Translations under genes and position numbers: made by a program
Shown here: positions 49,092 through 57,999 of the stretch, in pieces
Numbering within the stretch: the first letter of the stretch is position 1
Layout: each line of letters begins with the position of its first letter
The notes under the pieces: model-generated
What the model saw: only the letters and a program-made list of their open reading frames with translations
What the model was told of the DNA's origin: nothing
Database searches by the model: none
NCBI RefSeq assembly: GCF_011927635.1
Contig: NZ_JAATJB010000007.1
Span: 124,001 to 188,000, forward strand
Direction: 5' to 3'
DNA: 64,000 nt
Source of the DNA: Sphingomonas trueperi
Lineage (GTDB): Bacteria > Pseudomonadota > Alphaproteobacteria > Sphingomonadales > Sphingomonadaceae

Positions 49092-50195
49092 TTATACGCC
49101 GCCCGGCTCGTCCTGCCCCCGATCGGCGGGTTCGGCCGAGGCGTAGCGCGGTGCCAGCCAATGCCCGGCGAGCAGCACCGGCTCGAGGATCGCCATGCCG
49201 ATCAGCACCGCGACCAGCCGCTCGATACCCGGCAGCACGTCGCCATCGGCATAATTGTCGGGCACCAGCATCACCAGCACCGCCAAGGTGAATTGCGTGC
49301 CGACATAGCGATAGCTGTGCGGCCCGTTCTCGATTCCCCGCCCGATCGCCACGCCGACGACCGTGCCCGCGACCAGCACCGGCGCATGGCCCTGGGCGAG
49401 GAACAGGCACAAGGCCGATAACGCCGCACCGGCGAGGCAGCCGAGGAAGCGCTGCGCCAGCCGCGCGCTCACCGGCACCAGCCCGCCCGCGCCGAGCCCG
49501 TGCACCGGCACCAGCATCACCGCCATCACGCCCACCGCGCTCTGCGCCAGCGCAGGCAATGCGACGGCGCGCGCCACGCCGACCAGCAGCGCCAGCGCGA
49601 CGCCTGCCTGCACGGCGTGATAGAAGGCCGCGGGATGCCACAGCGCCACCACCGGCGGCGGAGTCGGCGCGGCCGGCCAGCGCCGCCGCACGGTCAGCGC
49701 CGAGGCGATGCTGACGGCCATGCAGGCGAGCGTGCCCGCCACCGTCTCAAGGATGCGCGTCTCGACGAACTGGCCGAGCGCGGTGTCCGGCGCGTCGATC
49801 TTGTCGAGCAGCACCATCGCAAAGGTGAGGCCGAAGAACAGCCAGGCATAGGCGCGGCGGGCAGTGAGCGCGCGGTAGAGGCTCAGCGTGCCCACCGCCA
49901 GCATCGCGATGGCGCTGCCCACCCAGTCGCTCGCGACCAGCGGGGCCAGCACCAGCGCCAGCGCACCGCCCGTGACGGTGCCGACGATCCGCAACAGCCC
50001 CCGCACCACCGTTTCGCCGGCGCGGCCGCGCATCACCATGTATCCGGCGAACGCCGCCCAGGCGACGTTGTCGCCGCCGATCGCATGCGCGACGAGGATC
50101 GCCAGCAGCACCGAGACGACGCACTCGACGGCGTCGATGGTGCGGGGCGTGATGTGCCCCAACATGGTGGTCCAGGCGGCGCGCAGGCGGTTCAT
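49092..50195 (-). CDS. FUSC family membrane protein (aromatic-compound exporter-like)
   Basis: This 367-aa protein has two sets of hydrophobic segments separated by a short polar stretch (LTVRRRWPAAPTPP), typical of the FUSC/AaeB-YccS family. Signature pieces are WAAFAGYMVMRGRAGETVVR, VGTVTGGALALVLAP and the repeated VGVAIGRGIENG. Family members export aromatic acids or similar compounds. The length is short for AaeB. The dienelactone hydrolase gene ends 1 bp upstream of its ATG, so the two are probably in one operon. Confidence 0.8.
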   Translation of the reverse strand: MNRLRAAWTTMLGHITPRTIDAVECVVSVLLAILVAHAIGGDNVAWAAFAGYMVMRGRAGETVVRGLLRIVGTVTGGALALVLAPLVASDWVGSAIAMLAVGTLSLYRALTARRAYAWLFFGLTFAMVLLDKIDAPDTALGQFVETRILETVAGTLACMAVSIASALTVRRRWPAAPTPPPVVALWHPAAFYHAVQAGVALALLVGVARAVALPALAQSAVGVMAVMLVPVHGLGAGGLVPVSARLAQRFLGCLAGAALSALCLFLAQGHAPVLVAGTVVGVAIGRGIENGPHSYRYVGTQFTLAVLVMLVPDNYADGDVLPGIERLVAVLIGMAILEPVLLAGHWLAPRYASAEPADRGQDEPGGV

Positions 50196-50196
50196 C

Positions 50197-50922
50197 TCAT
50201 CCGAACAGCTCGGCGAGGAAAGTGGTCATCGCCTGCCAGCTGCGGTGATCGGCCTTGGGCTCGAACGCGATCGCCGGGTTCTTGCTCTGGACGCGGCTCC
50301 GATCGGTGAAGGCGTGGCCGGCATGGCCATAGGCGTGGAGCTGCCAGTCGGCGCCGCGCGCGGTCAGTTCCTCCGCCAGCCCCACCGTGGCGTCGGGCGG
50401 GCACAGCGGATCGTCCCAGCCATGGCAGATCAGCAGCTTGGCGGTGATCGGCGCCGCTTCCGGCAGGTTCGGCCGGTCATAGACGCCGTGGAACGAGACG
50501 CCGCCCAGGATCGGCAGCCCCGCGCGCGCCATGTCGAGCACGCATTTGCCGCCGAAGCAGAAGCCGATCGCCGCCAACCGGTCCCGATCGACCGGCGCCA
50601 GCCCGGCCAGCGCGTCGAGCGAGGCCGCCAGCCGATCGCGCAGCAGCGCGCGATCGGCGTTGAGTTCGTCCATGTAGCGGGCATAGGCGGGATCGCTCAT
50701 CGCGGTGCGCTTGCCCTGGCCATAGACATCGGCGACCAGCGCGACATAGCCCAGCTGCGCGAGATCCTCGGCCTTTTCGACATCGGCGTCCTTGGCGCCG
50801 AGCACGTTGGGCAGCACCAGCACCCCCGCTCGCGGGCCCGAAACCGCATCGTCCCATGCCGCCACGCCCTCGAACGGGCCGCCCGGGCCCTGATAGACCA
50901 GCGTCTGTCGAACCAATGCCAT
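50197..50922 (-). CDS. Dienelactone hydrolase family protein
   Basis: This 241-aa alpha/beta hydrolase has the Cys nucleophile in AIGFCFGGKCVLD, an acid residue in CHGWDDPLCPPD and the His in AYGHAGHAFTD. The Cys in place of Ser is typical of dienelactone hydrolases, which act in aromatic degradation; many homologues have other esterase roles. ATG 50922 is chosen; upstream codons are rejected. It directly precedes the FUSC transporter gene, with 1 bp between stop and start, suggesting joint handling of a small organic compound. Confidence 0.88.
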   Translation of the reverse strand: MALVRQTLVYQGPGGPFEGVAAWDDAVSGPRAGVLVLPNVLGAKDADVEKAEDLAQLGYVALVADVYGQGKRTAMSDPAYARYMDELNADRALLRDRLAASLDALAGLAPVDRDRLAAIGFCFGGKCVLDMARAGLPILGGVSFHGVYDRPNLPEAAPITAKLLICHGWDDPLCPPDATVGLAEELTARGADWQLHAYGHAGHAFTDRSRVQSKNPAIAFEPKADHRSWQAMTTFLAELFG

Positions 50923-50998
50923 GCTCGTCGTCTCCTGCGCTTGTCCCTGTCGCCTCATTCGCTAAGGACGGCGGCGCGCAGTTACAAGGAGCCAACCC

Positions 50999-51685
50999 AT
51001 GCCCACCCTCGTCCTGATCCGCCACGGCCAGTCGGCCTGGAACCTGGAAAACCGCTTCACCGGCTGGTGGGACGTCGACCTGACCGAACAGGGCGTGCGC
51101 GAGGCGACCGCCGCCGGCACGCTGATGAAGGATAAGGGCCTCGACTTCGACCTCTGCTTCACCAGCTTCCAGAGCCGCGCGATAAAGACGCTGCACCTGG
51201 CGCTGGAGGCGATGGACCGCCTCTGGCTGCCCGAGGAAAAGGACTGGCGCCTAAACGAGCGGCATTATGGCGGGCTGACCGGCCTCGACAAGGCTGAGAC
51301 CGCGGCCAAGCACGGCGACGAACAGGTCAAGATCTGGCGCCGCAGCTTCGACGTGCCGCCGCCGCTTCCCGAAGCAAACTCGCCCTGGGACCTGACCAGG
51401 GACCCGCGCTATGCCGGCATCCCGATCCCGCAGACCGAAAGCCTGAAGGACACGATCGCGCGCGTGCTGCCCTATTGGGAGCAGCGCATCGCGCCGGAGC
51501 TAAAGGCCGGCAAGCGCGTGCTGATTGCAGCGCACGGCAACTCGCTGCGCGCGCTGGTGAAGCATCTGTCGGGCATCGCCGACGAGGATATCGTCAGCCT
51601 GGAGATCCCGACCGGCCAGCCGATCGTGTACCAGCTCGACGACGAGCTGAAGGAAGTAGAGCGCTACTATCTGAGCGAGCGCTGA
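50999..51685 (+). CDS. gpmA: 2,3-bisphosphoglycerate-dependent phosphoglycerate mutase GpmA
   Basis: This 228-aa glycolytic enzyme interconverts 3- and 2-phosphoglycerate via a phospho-His. The active-site block [20 protein letters not shown] contains His10. Others are [36 protein letters not shown] and the second catalytic His in [24 protein letters not shown] lies about 7 nt before ATG 50999. It is divergent from the dienelactone hydrolase gene. Confidence 0.97.
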   Translation: MPTLVLIRHGQSAWNLENRFTGWWDVDLTEQGVREATAAGTLMKDKGLDFDLCFTSFQSRAIKTLHLALEAMDRLWLPEEKDWRLNERHYGGLTGLDKAETAAKHGDEQVKIWRRSFDVPPPLPEANSPWDLTRDPRYAGIPIPQTESLKDTIARVLPYWEQRIAPELKAGKRVLIAAHGNSLRALVKHLSGIADEDIVSLEIPTGQPIVYQLDDELKEVERYYLSER

Positions 51686-51703
51686 TCGCTCCTCACTTAA
51701 AAT

Positions 51704-51725
51704 CCCCTCCCGCTTGCGGGAGGGG
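51704..51725. repeat. Palindromic repeat CCCCTCCCGC-TT-GCGGGAGGGG
   Basis: A perfect 10-bp inverted repeat with a 2-nt centre lies between the convergent ends of gpmA (51685) and the amidase (51751). The same 22-bp core recurs at 59070-59091. No T-run follows, so it may act as a Rho-assisted terminator for both genes or be a REP-type element. Confidence 0.75.
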
Positions 51726-51750
51726 AGTATAGAAGCAGGAGGGGCTTAGC

Positions 51751-53319
51751 TCACCGCCCGCGCGGCCCGAGATCCGCCGGGATCGTCGCCCGGTACTGCG
51801 GCGCAACCCGCGCCTTGCTCGCCTGCTCATAGGCATAACCCGCGCGCAGCAGCAGCCCGTCCGCATAGGCCGTCCCGATGAACGACAGCCCGGCCGGCAG
51901 CCCGTTCACCAGCCCCATCGGCACCGTGAGGTGCGGATAGCCGGACACCGCCGGCAGCTCGCTCGCGGAGGGGCCCACGAACTGGTCGCCATGCGCCGGA
52001 TCGCTCAGCCACGGCGTGCCATAGGTAGGCGTCACCAGCACCTCCGCGCCTGCCGCCTTGAGCATCGCATCGATCCCCTCCGGCCCCGCCAGCCGCTGCG
52101 ACTTGGCGCGCGCCGCCTTGTAGTCGGGATCGTCGAGGCCCTTGGTCGCCTCGGCCTTGAGGAAGGTTTCCTGGCCGAAGAAGGCCATCTCCTCGCCCGA
52201 ATGCGCCTGGTTGTAGGCGATCGCGTCGGCCAGCGTCCGGACCTTCACCGTTGCCGGGGTGGTCGCCAGATAGGCGGCGAGATCGGCCTTGAGCTCGGTA
52301 TAGAGTACCAGCCCTTCGGCCTCGCCCAGCCCATCGAGCTTGGGCAGCTTCACCTCAACCAGCGTCGCCCCCGCCGCGCGCAGCGCATCAAGCGCCTTGT
52401 CGAAGCGGGCGGCGAGATCGTCGGCCATGTCTGGCCGCCAATAGCCGATCCGCATCCCCTTCAGCGCATCGGCGGCCAAGCCGGCCGCATAGTCCTTGCG
52501 ATAGGCATTGGCGCCCTTGGTCGCCGGATCGGCGGGATCCTCGCCGACCATCGCCGAGAAGAGCAGCGCGACATCGGCGACGCTGCGGCCCATCGGCCCC
52601 GGCGTGTCCTGGCTGTGGCTGATCGGCACGACATGGGTGCGGCTCACCAGCCCCAGCGTCGGCTTGAGGCCGACCAGCCCGTTCATCGCCGAGGGGCAGA
52701 CCACCGAGCCATCGGTCTCGGTACCCACCGCCAGCGCCGCGAGGCTCGCCGCCGCCGCTGCGCCCGATCCGCTCGACGAGCCGCAGGCGGTGCGATCGAG
52801 CGCATAGGGGTTGCGCACCAGGCCGCCGACCGCGCTCCACCCGCTCATCGAATGGTCGGAGCGGATATTAGCCCATTCGCTGAGATTGGTCTTGCCGAGG
52901 ATCACCGCGCCCGCCGCGCGAAGCTGCGCCACCACCGGCGCGTCGCGGCCAGTGCGATTGTCCTTGAGCGCGAGGCTGCCGGCGGTGGTCGGCAGTTCGC
53001 GCGTCTCGATATTGTCCTTGATCAGCACCGGCACGCCGTCCAGCGGGCCAAGCGCCCTCCCCGCCTTGCGCCGCGCATCGCTGGCGCGGGCCTGGGCGAG
53101 CGCATCGGGGCTCACCGCGATCACCGCGCGCAGCGTCGGGCCCTTCGGGTCCATCGCCGCGATGCGCGCGAGATAGGCGGCGGTCACCGCCGCGCTGCTG
53201 GCCTTGCCCAAGGCGAGATCGGCGGCGATCTTCGTGGCCGGCACCTCTTCCACCCGGACCTGCGCGATCGCCGGGTTCGTCGCCGCCAGCGCCAGCATCG
53301 CCACACCCCAAGCCCGCAT
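51751..53319 (-). CDS. Exported amidase (amidase signature family)
   Basis: This 522-aa serine hydrolase begins with a signal peptide (MRAWGVAMLALAATNPAIAQ). The Ser-cisSer-Lys triad is in place: Lys101 in GVPVLIKDN, the cis-Ser in ACGSSSGSGAAA (about 180-186), and the nucleophile Ser205 in GTETDGSVVCPS. Export suggests periplasmic amide hydrolysis, for example of peptides or amide nutrients. The substrate cannot be told. The length is typical. It is convergent with gpmA and divergent from the AraC-type gene. Confidence 0.93.
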   Translation of the reverse strand: MRAWGVAMLALAATNPAIAQVRVEEVPATKIAADLALGKASSAAVTAAYLARIAAMDPKGPTLRAVIAVSPDALAQARASDARRKAGRALGPLDGVPVLIKDNIETRELPTTAGSLALKDNRTGRDAPVVAQLRAAGAVILGKTNLSEWANIRSDHSMSGWSAVGGLVRNPYALDRTACGSSSGSGAAAAASLAALAVGTETDGSVVCPSAMNGLVGLKPTLGLVSRTHVVPISHSQDTPGPMGRSVADVALLFSAMVGEDPADPATKGANAYRKDYAAGLAADALKGMRIGYWRPDMADDLAARFDKALDALRAAGATLVEVKLPKLDGLGEAEGLVLYTELKADLAAYLATTPATVKVRTLADAIAYNQAHSGEEMAFFGQETFLKAEATKGLDDPDYKAARAKSQRLAGPEGIDAMLKAAGAEVLVTPTYGTPWLSDPAHGDQFVGPSASELPAVSGYPHLTVPMGLVNGLPAGLSFIGTAYADGLLLRAGYAYEQASKARVAPQYRATIPADLGPRGR

Positions 53320-53460
53320 CGCATCCCCCTTTTGTCTGCTTCGCGGTCAGCCTAGCCTGTGCCGGACCAAGCGCAATCCTGCCCCGATGGACAATTGGGC
53401 AAGATCGGTCGGGCAGGCTGCACCCCTGCCGCATAGGAAGGCGTCGCCACGGAGGAAAAG

Positions 53461-54342
53461 ATGCAGACGCCGCTCGCCCGCTACCATGCCCGGATGCTGC
53501 GCGTGCTCGACCATGTCGACGCGCATGCCGGGGAGGATCTCGACCTGGAGACGCTGGCGGGCGTCGCGGCGTTTTCGAAGCATCATTTCCACCGCCAGTT
53601 CAGCGCGCTGTTCGGGCTGTCGGTGCATCGCTACGTCCAGCTCGTGCGGATGAAACGGGCATCCTATCGCCTCGCCTATCGGCCGGGGGAGCCGATCATC
53701 GGCATCGCGCTCGATGCCGGCTATGAAGCGCCCGAGGCGTTCGCCCGGGCCTTCCGCCAGCGCTTCGGCCAGGCGCCGTCGCAGTTCCGCGCGGCGCCGG
53801 ACTGGCACCCCTGGCACGCGGCGCTCGCGCCGCTCACCCAAGCAAGGAGCCAGACGATGCAGACCCGATTCACCGGTGCCGACGTGACGACGCTCGACTT
53901 CCCCGCCACCCCGGTGGCGTTCCTGACCCACCGCGGCGACCCCGCCCGTCTCGGCGACACGATCCGCCGCTTCATCGCCTGGCGCAAGACCAGCGGCCAC
54001 CGGCCGCCGGCGAGCGCCACCTACACCATCTTCCACACCGATCCGCGCACCACCCCGACCGAAGACTATCGCCTCGACCTCTGCGCCGGCACCGCGCATC
54101 CCGTGGCCGACCCCGTGCATGGCATCGAGCCCGGCCTGATCCCGGCCGGCCGCTGCGCGATGCTGCGGGTGGCGGGGCAGGCCGACGATCTCGAGCCCGC
54201 CGCGCTGTTCCTCTACCGCGCATGGCTGCCGGAAAGCGGCGAGGAACCCGGCGACTTTCCCCTCTTCGCGAGACGGGTCGCCTTCTTCCCCGATGTGCCC
54301 GAGCACGAGGCGGTGACCGAACTCTATCTGCCGCTCAAATAG
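53461..54342 (+). CDS. AraC-family regulator with GyrI-like effector domain
   Basis: This 293-aa protein has an N-terminal AraC double helix-turn-helix (LARYHARMLRVLDHVDAHAG, AAFSKHHFHRQFSALFGLSV, GYEAPEAFARAFRQRFGQAP; residues about 4-100). A C-terminal GyrI-like small-molecule-binding domain follows (FPATPVAFLTHRGDPARLGD, residues about 135-293). Such proteins respond to small hydrophobic ligands (Rob/SoxS-BmrR style). AGGAAAAG lies just before ATG 53461. Targets unknown. Confidence 0.92.
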   Translation: MQTPLARYHARMLRVLDHVDAHAGEDLDLETLAGVAAFSKHHFHRQFSALFGLSVHRYVQLVRMKRASYRLAYRPGEPIIGIALDAGYEAPEAFARAFRQRFGQAPSQFRAAPDWHPWHAALAPLTQARSQTMQTRFTGADVTTLDFPATPVAFLTHRGDPARLGDTIRRFIAWRKTSGHRPPASATYTIFHTDPRTTPTEDYRLDLCAGTAHPVADPVHGIEPGLIPAGRCAMLRVAGQADDLEPAALFLYRAWLPESGEEPGDFPLFARRVAFFPDVPEHEAVTELYLPLK

Positions 54343-54432
54343 CCCCCATGGTGCAGCGTGCGCCGCCGCGACCACCAGTGGTTGTGGCGGCGGTGATTCA
54401 TCCCCCAAAATTTATTTGCAGTTCCATGTTCG

Positions 54433-54461
54433 TTCCCTTGCCTTTTTGAAAGGCCAGGGAA
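54433..54461. terminator. Hairpin after the AraC-type gene
   Basis: TTCCCTTGCCTTT (54433-54445) pairs with AAAGGCCAGGGAA (54449-54461) with one mismatch and a 3-nt loop. It lies about 90 bp after the AraC-type stop. No T-run follows, so termination activity is uncertain. Confidence 0.45.
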
Positions 54462-54630
54462 GTCCGCGCGTCGCGACATGAAGCGGCCGTTAGCCCTGCC
54501 ACGAGCCGAGTCATTTCAGCGACGAGCCGTTGCAATCCTCGGTGATTTCCGCTCTTGTGCCCGGACTCGGATTGGCACAATCTGTAGTGGTCGCACCAAG
54601 GGGCAAGCCCAAGCACTGGTAACCCAACGT

Positions 54631-54648
54631 TCGCATAGCCATATGCGA
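54631..54648. promoter_or_regulatory. Dyad TCGCATA-GCCA-TATGCGA upstream of nrdA
   Basis: A perfect 7-bp inverted repeat with a 4-nt centre lies 130 bp before the nrdA start. It may be an operator for nrdA or a short hairpin in its leader. The sequence does not match the NrdR box I know. Confidence 0.4.
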
Positions 54649-54777
54649 CTGGGGTAGACTCGTGCCGGCTGCCGGGCCGATGGACACTTTTTGTTCTCGC
54701 GCAAATCCGGCTGGTGCTACGATTGCTACCGTGCCCCGAGTCGGTTGTTGCGTATGCAGAAGACAGGGGTCCGAGGT

Positions 54778-56667
54778 ATGGAATTCAGAGATAGTGAGAC
54801 CAGCGTGAACGAGACCGCCACCATCGAAGCCGCCACCGCCAGCAAGGCGCTCGACAGCAAGGCGATCGTGCCGCAGCCCTATCCGGTCGAGGTCGATCAT
54901 GCGCGCGACGCGCTGCTCACCGATTTCGGCAAGGAAACGCTGAAGGACCGCTATCTGCTCCCCGGCGAAAGCTACCAGGACCTGTTCGTTCGCGTCGCCT
55001 CGGCCTATGCCGACGACCAGGCGCACGCGCAGCGACTGTACGACTATATCTCCAAGCTGTGGTTCATGCCGGCGACCCCGGTGCTGTCGAACGGCGGCAC
55101 GGGCCGCGGCCTGCCGATCAGCTGCTACCTCAACTCGGTGCCGGACAGCCTCGACGGCATCGTCCAGACCTGGAACGAAAATGTCTGGCTCGCCTCGCGC
55201 GGCGGCGGCATCGGGACCTATTGGGGCAGCGTGCGCGGCATCGGCGAACCGGTGGGCCTCAATGGCAAGACCAGCGGCATCATCCCCTTCGTCCGCGTGA
55301 TGGATTCGCTGACGCTCGCGATCTCGCAGGGCTCGCTGCGCCGCGGCTCGGCCGCCTGCTATCTCGACATCTCGCACCCCGAGATCGAGGAGTTCCTCGA
55401 GATCCGGAAACCCTCGGGCGACTTCAACCGCAAGGCGCTCAACCTGCACCACGGCGTGCTGATCCCCGACGCGTTCATGGAAGCGGTGCGCGACGGCGCC
55501 GAATGGCAGCTGAAGAGCCCGAAGGACGGCTCGGTCCGCGCGACCGTCGATGCGCGCGCGCTGTTCCAGAAGCTGGTCGAAACCCGCCTCGCCACCGGCG
55601 AGCCGTACATCGTGTTCTCGGATCACGTGAACTCGACCATGCCCAAGCACCACCGCGACCTTGGCCTCAAGGTCTCGACTTCGAACCTGTGCTCGGAGAT
55701 CACGCTGCCCACCGGCCGCGACCACCTGGGCAATGATCGCACCGCGGTGTGCTGCCTCTCCTCGCTCAATCTCGAGACCTGGGACGAGTGGAACAAGGAC
55801 AAGCGCTTCATCGAGGACGTGATGCGCTTCCTCGACAATGTGCTAACCGACTATATCGAGCGCGCGCCCGACGAGATGGCCCGCGCCCGCTATTCGGCGG
55901 CGCGCGAGCGCTCGGTCGGCCTCGGCGTGATGGGCTTCCACAGCTTCCTCCAGGCCCGCGGCATTCCGTTCGAAGGCGCGATGGCGAAGAGCTGGAATCT
56001 CCGCATCTTCAAGCATGTCAGCGCGCAGGTGAACGAAGCCTCGATGGCGCTAGCGGTCGAACGCGGCCCCTGCCCGGACGCGGCCGACATGGGCGTGATG
56101 GAGCGGTTCAGCTGCAAGATGGCGATCGCGCCGACCGCGTCGATCTCGATCATCTGCGGCGGCACCAGCGCCTGCATCGAGCCGATCCCGGCCAATATCT
56201 ACACCCACAAGACGCTCAGCGGCTCCTTCTCGGTGCGCAATCCGTATCTGGAGAAGCTGCTCAAGGAGAAGTCGAAGAATTCCGACGCGGTGTGGAACTC
56301 GATTCTCGAGCAGGGCGGCTCGGTCCAGCACCTCGACTTCCTTACCCAGGAAGAGAAGGACACGTACAAGACCAGCTTCGAGATCGACCAGCGCTGGATC
56401 CTGGAGCTGGCGGGCGATCGCGCGCCGTTCATCGACCAGGCGCAGTCGCTCAACCTGTTCATCCCGGCGGACGTGGAAAAGTGGGACCTGCTGATGCTCC
56501 ACTTCCGCGCCTGGGAGCTGGGCATCAAGTCGCTCTACTATCTGCGCTCCAAGTCGGTGCAGCGCGCCGGCTTCGCGGGCGGGGTCGAGGCCGACAACAC
56601 GATCGAGAAGCCCAAGTTCGATCTGGGCGAGTCGACCGATTACGACGAATGCTTGGCCTGCCAGTGA
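54778..56667 (+). CDS. nrdA: Ribonucleoside-diphosphate reductase alpha subunit, short form without ATP-cone
   Basis: This 629-aa class I catalytic subunit makes deoxyribonucleotides. Active-site residues are visible: the redox Cys in LPISCYLNSVPDS, the N-x-C-x-E set in STSNLCSEITLP (thiyl Cys), and a C-terminal ECLACQ Cys pair for re-reduction. TASISIICGGTSACIEPIPA is also typical. It starts with about 30 unconserved residues and has no ATP-cone, so dATP inhibition through that site is not expected. ATG 54778 fits CCGAGGT just upstream. nrdB lies 1.3 kb downstream, after four small genes. Confidence 0.95.
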   Translation: MEFRDSETSVNETATIEAATASKALDSKAIVPQPYPVEVDHARDALLTDFGKETLKDRYLLPGESYQDLFVRVASAYADDQAHAQRLYDYISKLWFMPATPVLSNGGTGRGLPISCYLNSVPDSLDGIVQTWNENVWLASRGGGIGTYWGSVRGIGEPVGLNGKTSGIIPFVRVMDSLTLAISQGSLRRGSAACYLDISHPEIEEFLEIRKPSGDFNRKALNLHHGVLIPDAFMEAVRDGAEWQLKSPKDGSVRATVDARALFQKLVETRLATGEPYIVFSDHVNSTMPKHHRDLGLKVSTSNLCSEITLPTGRDHLGNDRTAVCCLSSLNLETWDEWNKDKRFIEDVMRFLDNVLTDYIERAPDEMARARYSAARERSVGLGVMGFHSFLQARGIPFEGAMAKSWNLRIFKHVSAQVNEASMALAVERGPCPDAADMGVMERFSCKMAIAPTASISIICGGTSACIEPIPANIYTHKTLSGSFSVRNPYLEKLLKEKSKNSDAVWNSILEQGGSVQHLDFLTQEEKDTYKTSFEIDQRWILELAGDRAPFIDQAQSLNLFIPADVEKWDLLMLHFRAWELGIKSLYYLRSKSVQRAGFAGGVEADNTIEKPKFDLGESTDYDECLACQ

Positions 56668-56704
56668 ACCCTGGCGATGCAGCGGCGGTCCACCCTCATG
56701 CCCT

Positions 56705-56725
56705 CCTCTCCCGTCTCGGGAGAGG
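56705..56725. repeat. Palindrome CCTCTCCCG-TCT-CGGGAGAGG
   Basis: A 9-bp perfect stem with a 3-nt loop lies 38 bp after the nrdA stop. It is related in sequence to the other C/T-rich palindromes in the window. Confidence 0.65.
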
Positions 56726-56754
56726 CAAAGGCGCGTGCTGAGGCACGAGAGGAA

Positions 56755-56785
56755 GCGGTGAGGAAGGCATATGCCTCCTCACCGC
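56755..56785. terminator. Long palindrome between convergent nrdA and DUF2171 genes
   Basis: GCGGTGAGGAAGGCAT (56755-56770) and ATGCCTCCTCACCGC (56771-56785) are complementary except for one bulged A, giving a nearly continuous 15-bp hairpin with almost no loop. It ends 8 bp before the DUF2171 stop. Its position suits a shared terminator, but no T-run is present. Confidence 0.6.
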
Positions 56786-56793
56786 CCGCGACA

Positions 56794-57057
56794 TTACGCC
56801 TCTTCTTCGAACAGCTCGACCGCGACGTCGGCGTTGGCCGAGAGGCGCACCTTGTCGCCCTCGACTTCGGCGACCAGGCCGCCGGGGATATAATGATGGT
56901 GCCCTTCATGGCTGCCGGTGGCACCTTCGACCTGGGCCGCCGAGTCCTTCTTGGTCAGCTTGATGCGGTCGCCATCGACATGGTCGACGGTCCCGACATG
57001 GACGCCGTCGGCGCCGATGACTTCCATATGCTCCTGGATTGCGCTCAGATCTGCCAT
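56794..57057 (-). CDS. DUF2171 family protein
   Basis: This 87-aa protein (MADLSAIQEHMEVIGADGVH at its start) has the DUF2171 pattern: VGTVDHVDGDRIKLTKKD, then HHHYIPGGLVAEVEGDKVRL. The fold is PRC-barrel-like, and the function is unknown. It sits antisense to the nrdA-nrdB direction and is divergent from the small-gene cluster starting at 57156. AGGAG lies just upstream of its ATG. Confidence 0.85.
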   Translation of the reverse strand: MADLSAIQEHMEVIGADGVHVGTVDHVDGDRIKLTKKDSAAQVEGATGSHEGHHHYIPGGLVAEVEGDKVRLSANADVAVELFEEEA

Positions 57058-57155
57058 GGGTCTTCTCCTGCTTGGGGTTCGCGCACCGAACGCACGCGGT
57101 CGCGAAACGATGCACGCGGGCCTCGGGCGCGTCTGCCATACGCAGGGATAGCTGC

Positions 57156-57491
57156 ATGAAGATCCGCGCCGCCTTTGCCCTTGCCGCCCTCGCCCTGCTC
57201 GCCGCCTGCGCGCACCAGGTGCCGAGCGCCGTGGCACCGCAGGCGCCGGGCTTCCTGCTCGGGCTGTGGCACGGCTTCATCTTTCCCGTGGCGTGGGGGC
57301 TGTCGCTGATCTTGCCCGACGTCGCGGTCTATGCGGTGCCGAACAATGGCGGCTGGTATGATTTCGGCTTCTTCATCGGCGTGGTGTTCCTCGGCGTCGG
57401 CGCGCAGGGTGGCCGCAAGGTCGTCTATCGCGAACGCATCGTCGTGCGCGACGGCATGAAGACCGTCCGCGGACGGGTGATCGACCAATGA
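57156..57491 (+). CDS. Putative lipoprotein of unknown function
   Basis: This 111-aa protein begins MKIRAAFALAALALLAACAH, a lipoprotein signal with lipobox LAAC. Two further hydrophobic stretches (GFLLGLWHGFIFPVAWGLSL, YDFGFFIGVVFLGVG) and a basic C-terminus (RKVVYRERIVVRDGMK) follow. Its stop overlaps the next gene's start by 4 bp. I do not recognise the family. It is the first of three overlapping small genes that lead to nrdB. Confidence 0.7.
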   Translation: MKIRAAFALAALALLAACAHQVPSAVAPQAPGFLLGLWHGFIFPVAWGLSLILPDVAVYAVPNNGGWYDFGFFIGVVFLGVGAQGGRKVVYRERIVVRDGMKTVRGRVIDQ

Positions 57492-57712
57492 CGCGCACGC
57501 TCGCCCTCCAGGCCGGCCTCGGCATCGCCTCGGGCACGGCAGGACTGATCGTCCTCCTCCGCCCTTCAGTGGCGCGGCGGCTGCTGCGCGTCAAAGCCAG
57601 CGAGCCGGCGACCTACGCGCTGCGGATCGGCGGCATGATGCTGGTCGCGCTCGGCCTGTTCCTCACCGGCTTCGCGCTGGCCTTTGCGAGTGCCACGAGG
57701 AGCACGCTATGA
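57488..57712 (+). CDS. Small two-helix membrane protein
   Basis: This 74-aa protein has two hydrophobic segments (LGIASGTAGLIVLL, GGMMLVALGLFLTGFALAFA) around a basic loop (RPSVARRLLRVKAS). 4-bp overlaps join it to genes on both sides. No family recognised. Confidence 0.6.
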   Translation: MTRTLALQAGLGIASGTAGLIVLLRPSVARRLLRVKASEPATYALRIGGMMLVALGLFLTGFALAFASATRSTL

Positions 57713-57981
57713 TCGACGGACGTCTATTTTTGTTGATCACCACATTGATATGCGTCGGCGCTTTCCTGAATGGCCTGCGCTTTGCGACGAAATCCGAGAA
57801 CCCTTGGGCCGGAAAAAAACTGTTCGGCAATAACGTCGGCGGATCTGAACTGAGCATCGCGCAGATCCGCCGAATAGGCCTGCTTCAGATGATCGCCGCG
57901 CCCATATTCCTATTGCTTTTCGCTGCCCTCTGCTTCGGTCTTTTCGGCCCTGTTGACGGCATTCAGACCATCAGATTCTAA
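57709..57981 (+). CDS. Small membrane protein preceding nrdB
   Basis: This 90-aa protein has an N-terminal membrane segment (FLLITTLICVGAFLNGL), a polar middle (SENPWAGKKLFGNNVGGSEL) and a C-terminal membrane segment (GLLQMIAAPIFLLLFAALCF). Its first 100 bases are AT-richer than the neighbours. The start overlaps the previous gene by 4 bp, and nrdB begins 18 bp after its stop. Family and function unknown. Confidence 0.6.
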   Translation: MIDGRLFLLITTLICVGAFLNGLRFATKSENPWAGKKLFGNNVGGSELSIAQIRRIGLLQMIAAPIFLLLFAALCFGLFGPVDGIQTIRF

Positions 57982-57999
57982 TCCTGCCGGAGTACCCCG

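Larger units (their letters stand above)
54343..54777 (+). other. 435-bp intergenic region before nrdA
   Basis: I see no convincing gene here. It holds a 13-bp hairpin and a 7-bp dyad (listed separately). No clear NrdR box (a pair of 16-bp ACACTATATATAGTGT-type sites) was found. A cobalamin riboswitch was looked for on both strands and not recognised. The length suggests a regulated leader or promoter for nrdA. Confidence 0.5.

Noticed and set aside
54343..54777. Cobalamin riboswitch or NrdR boxes before nrdA
   Set aside because: No B12-box or NrdR-type palindrome recognised; only an unrelated hairpin and dyad.
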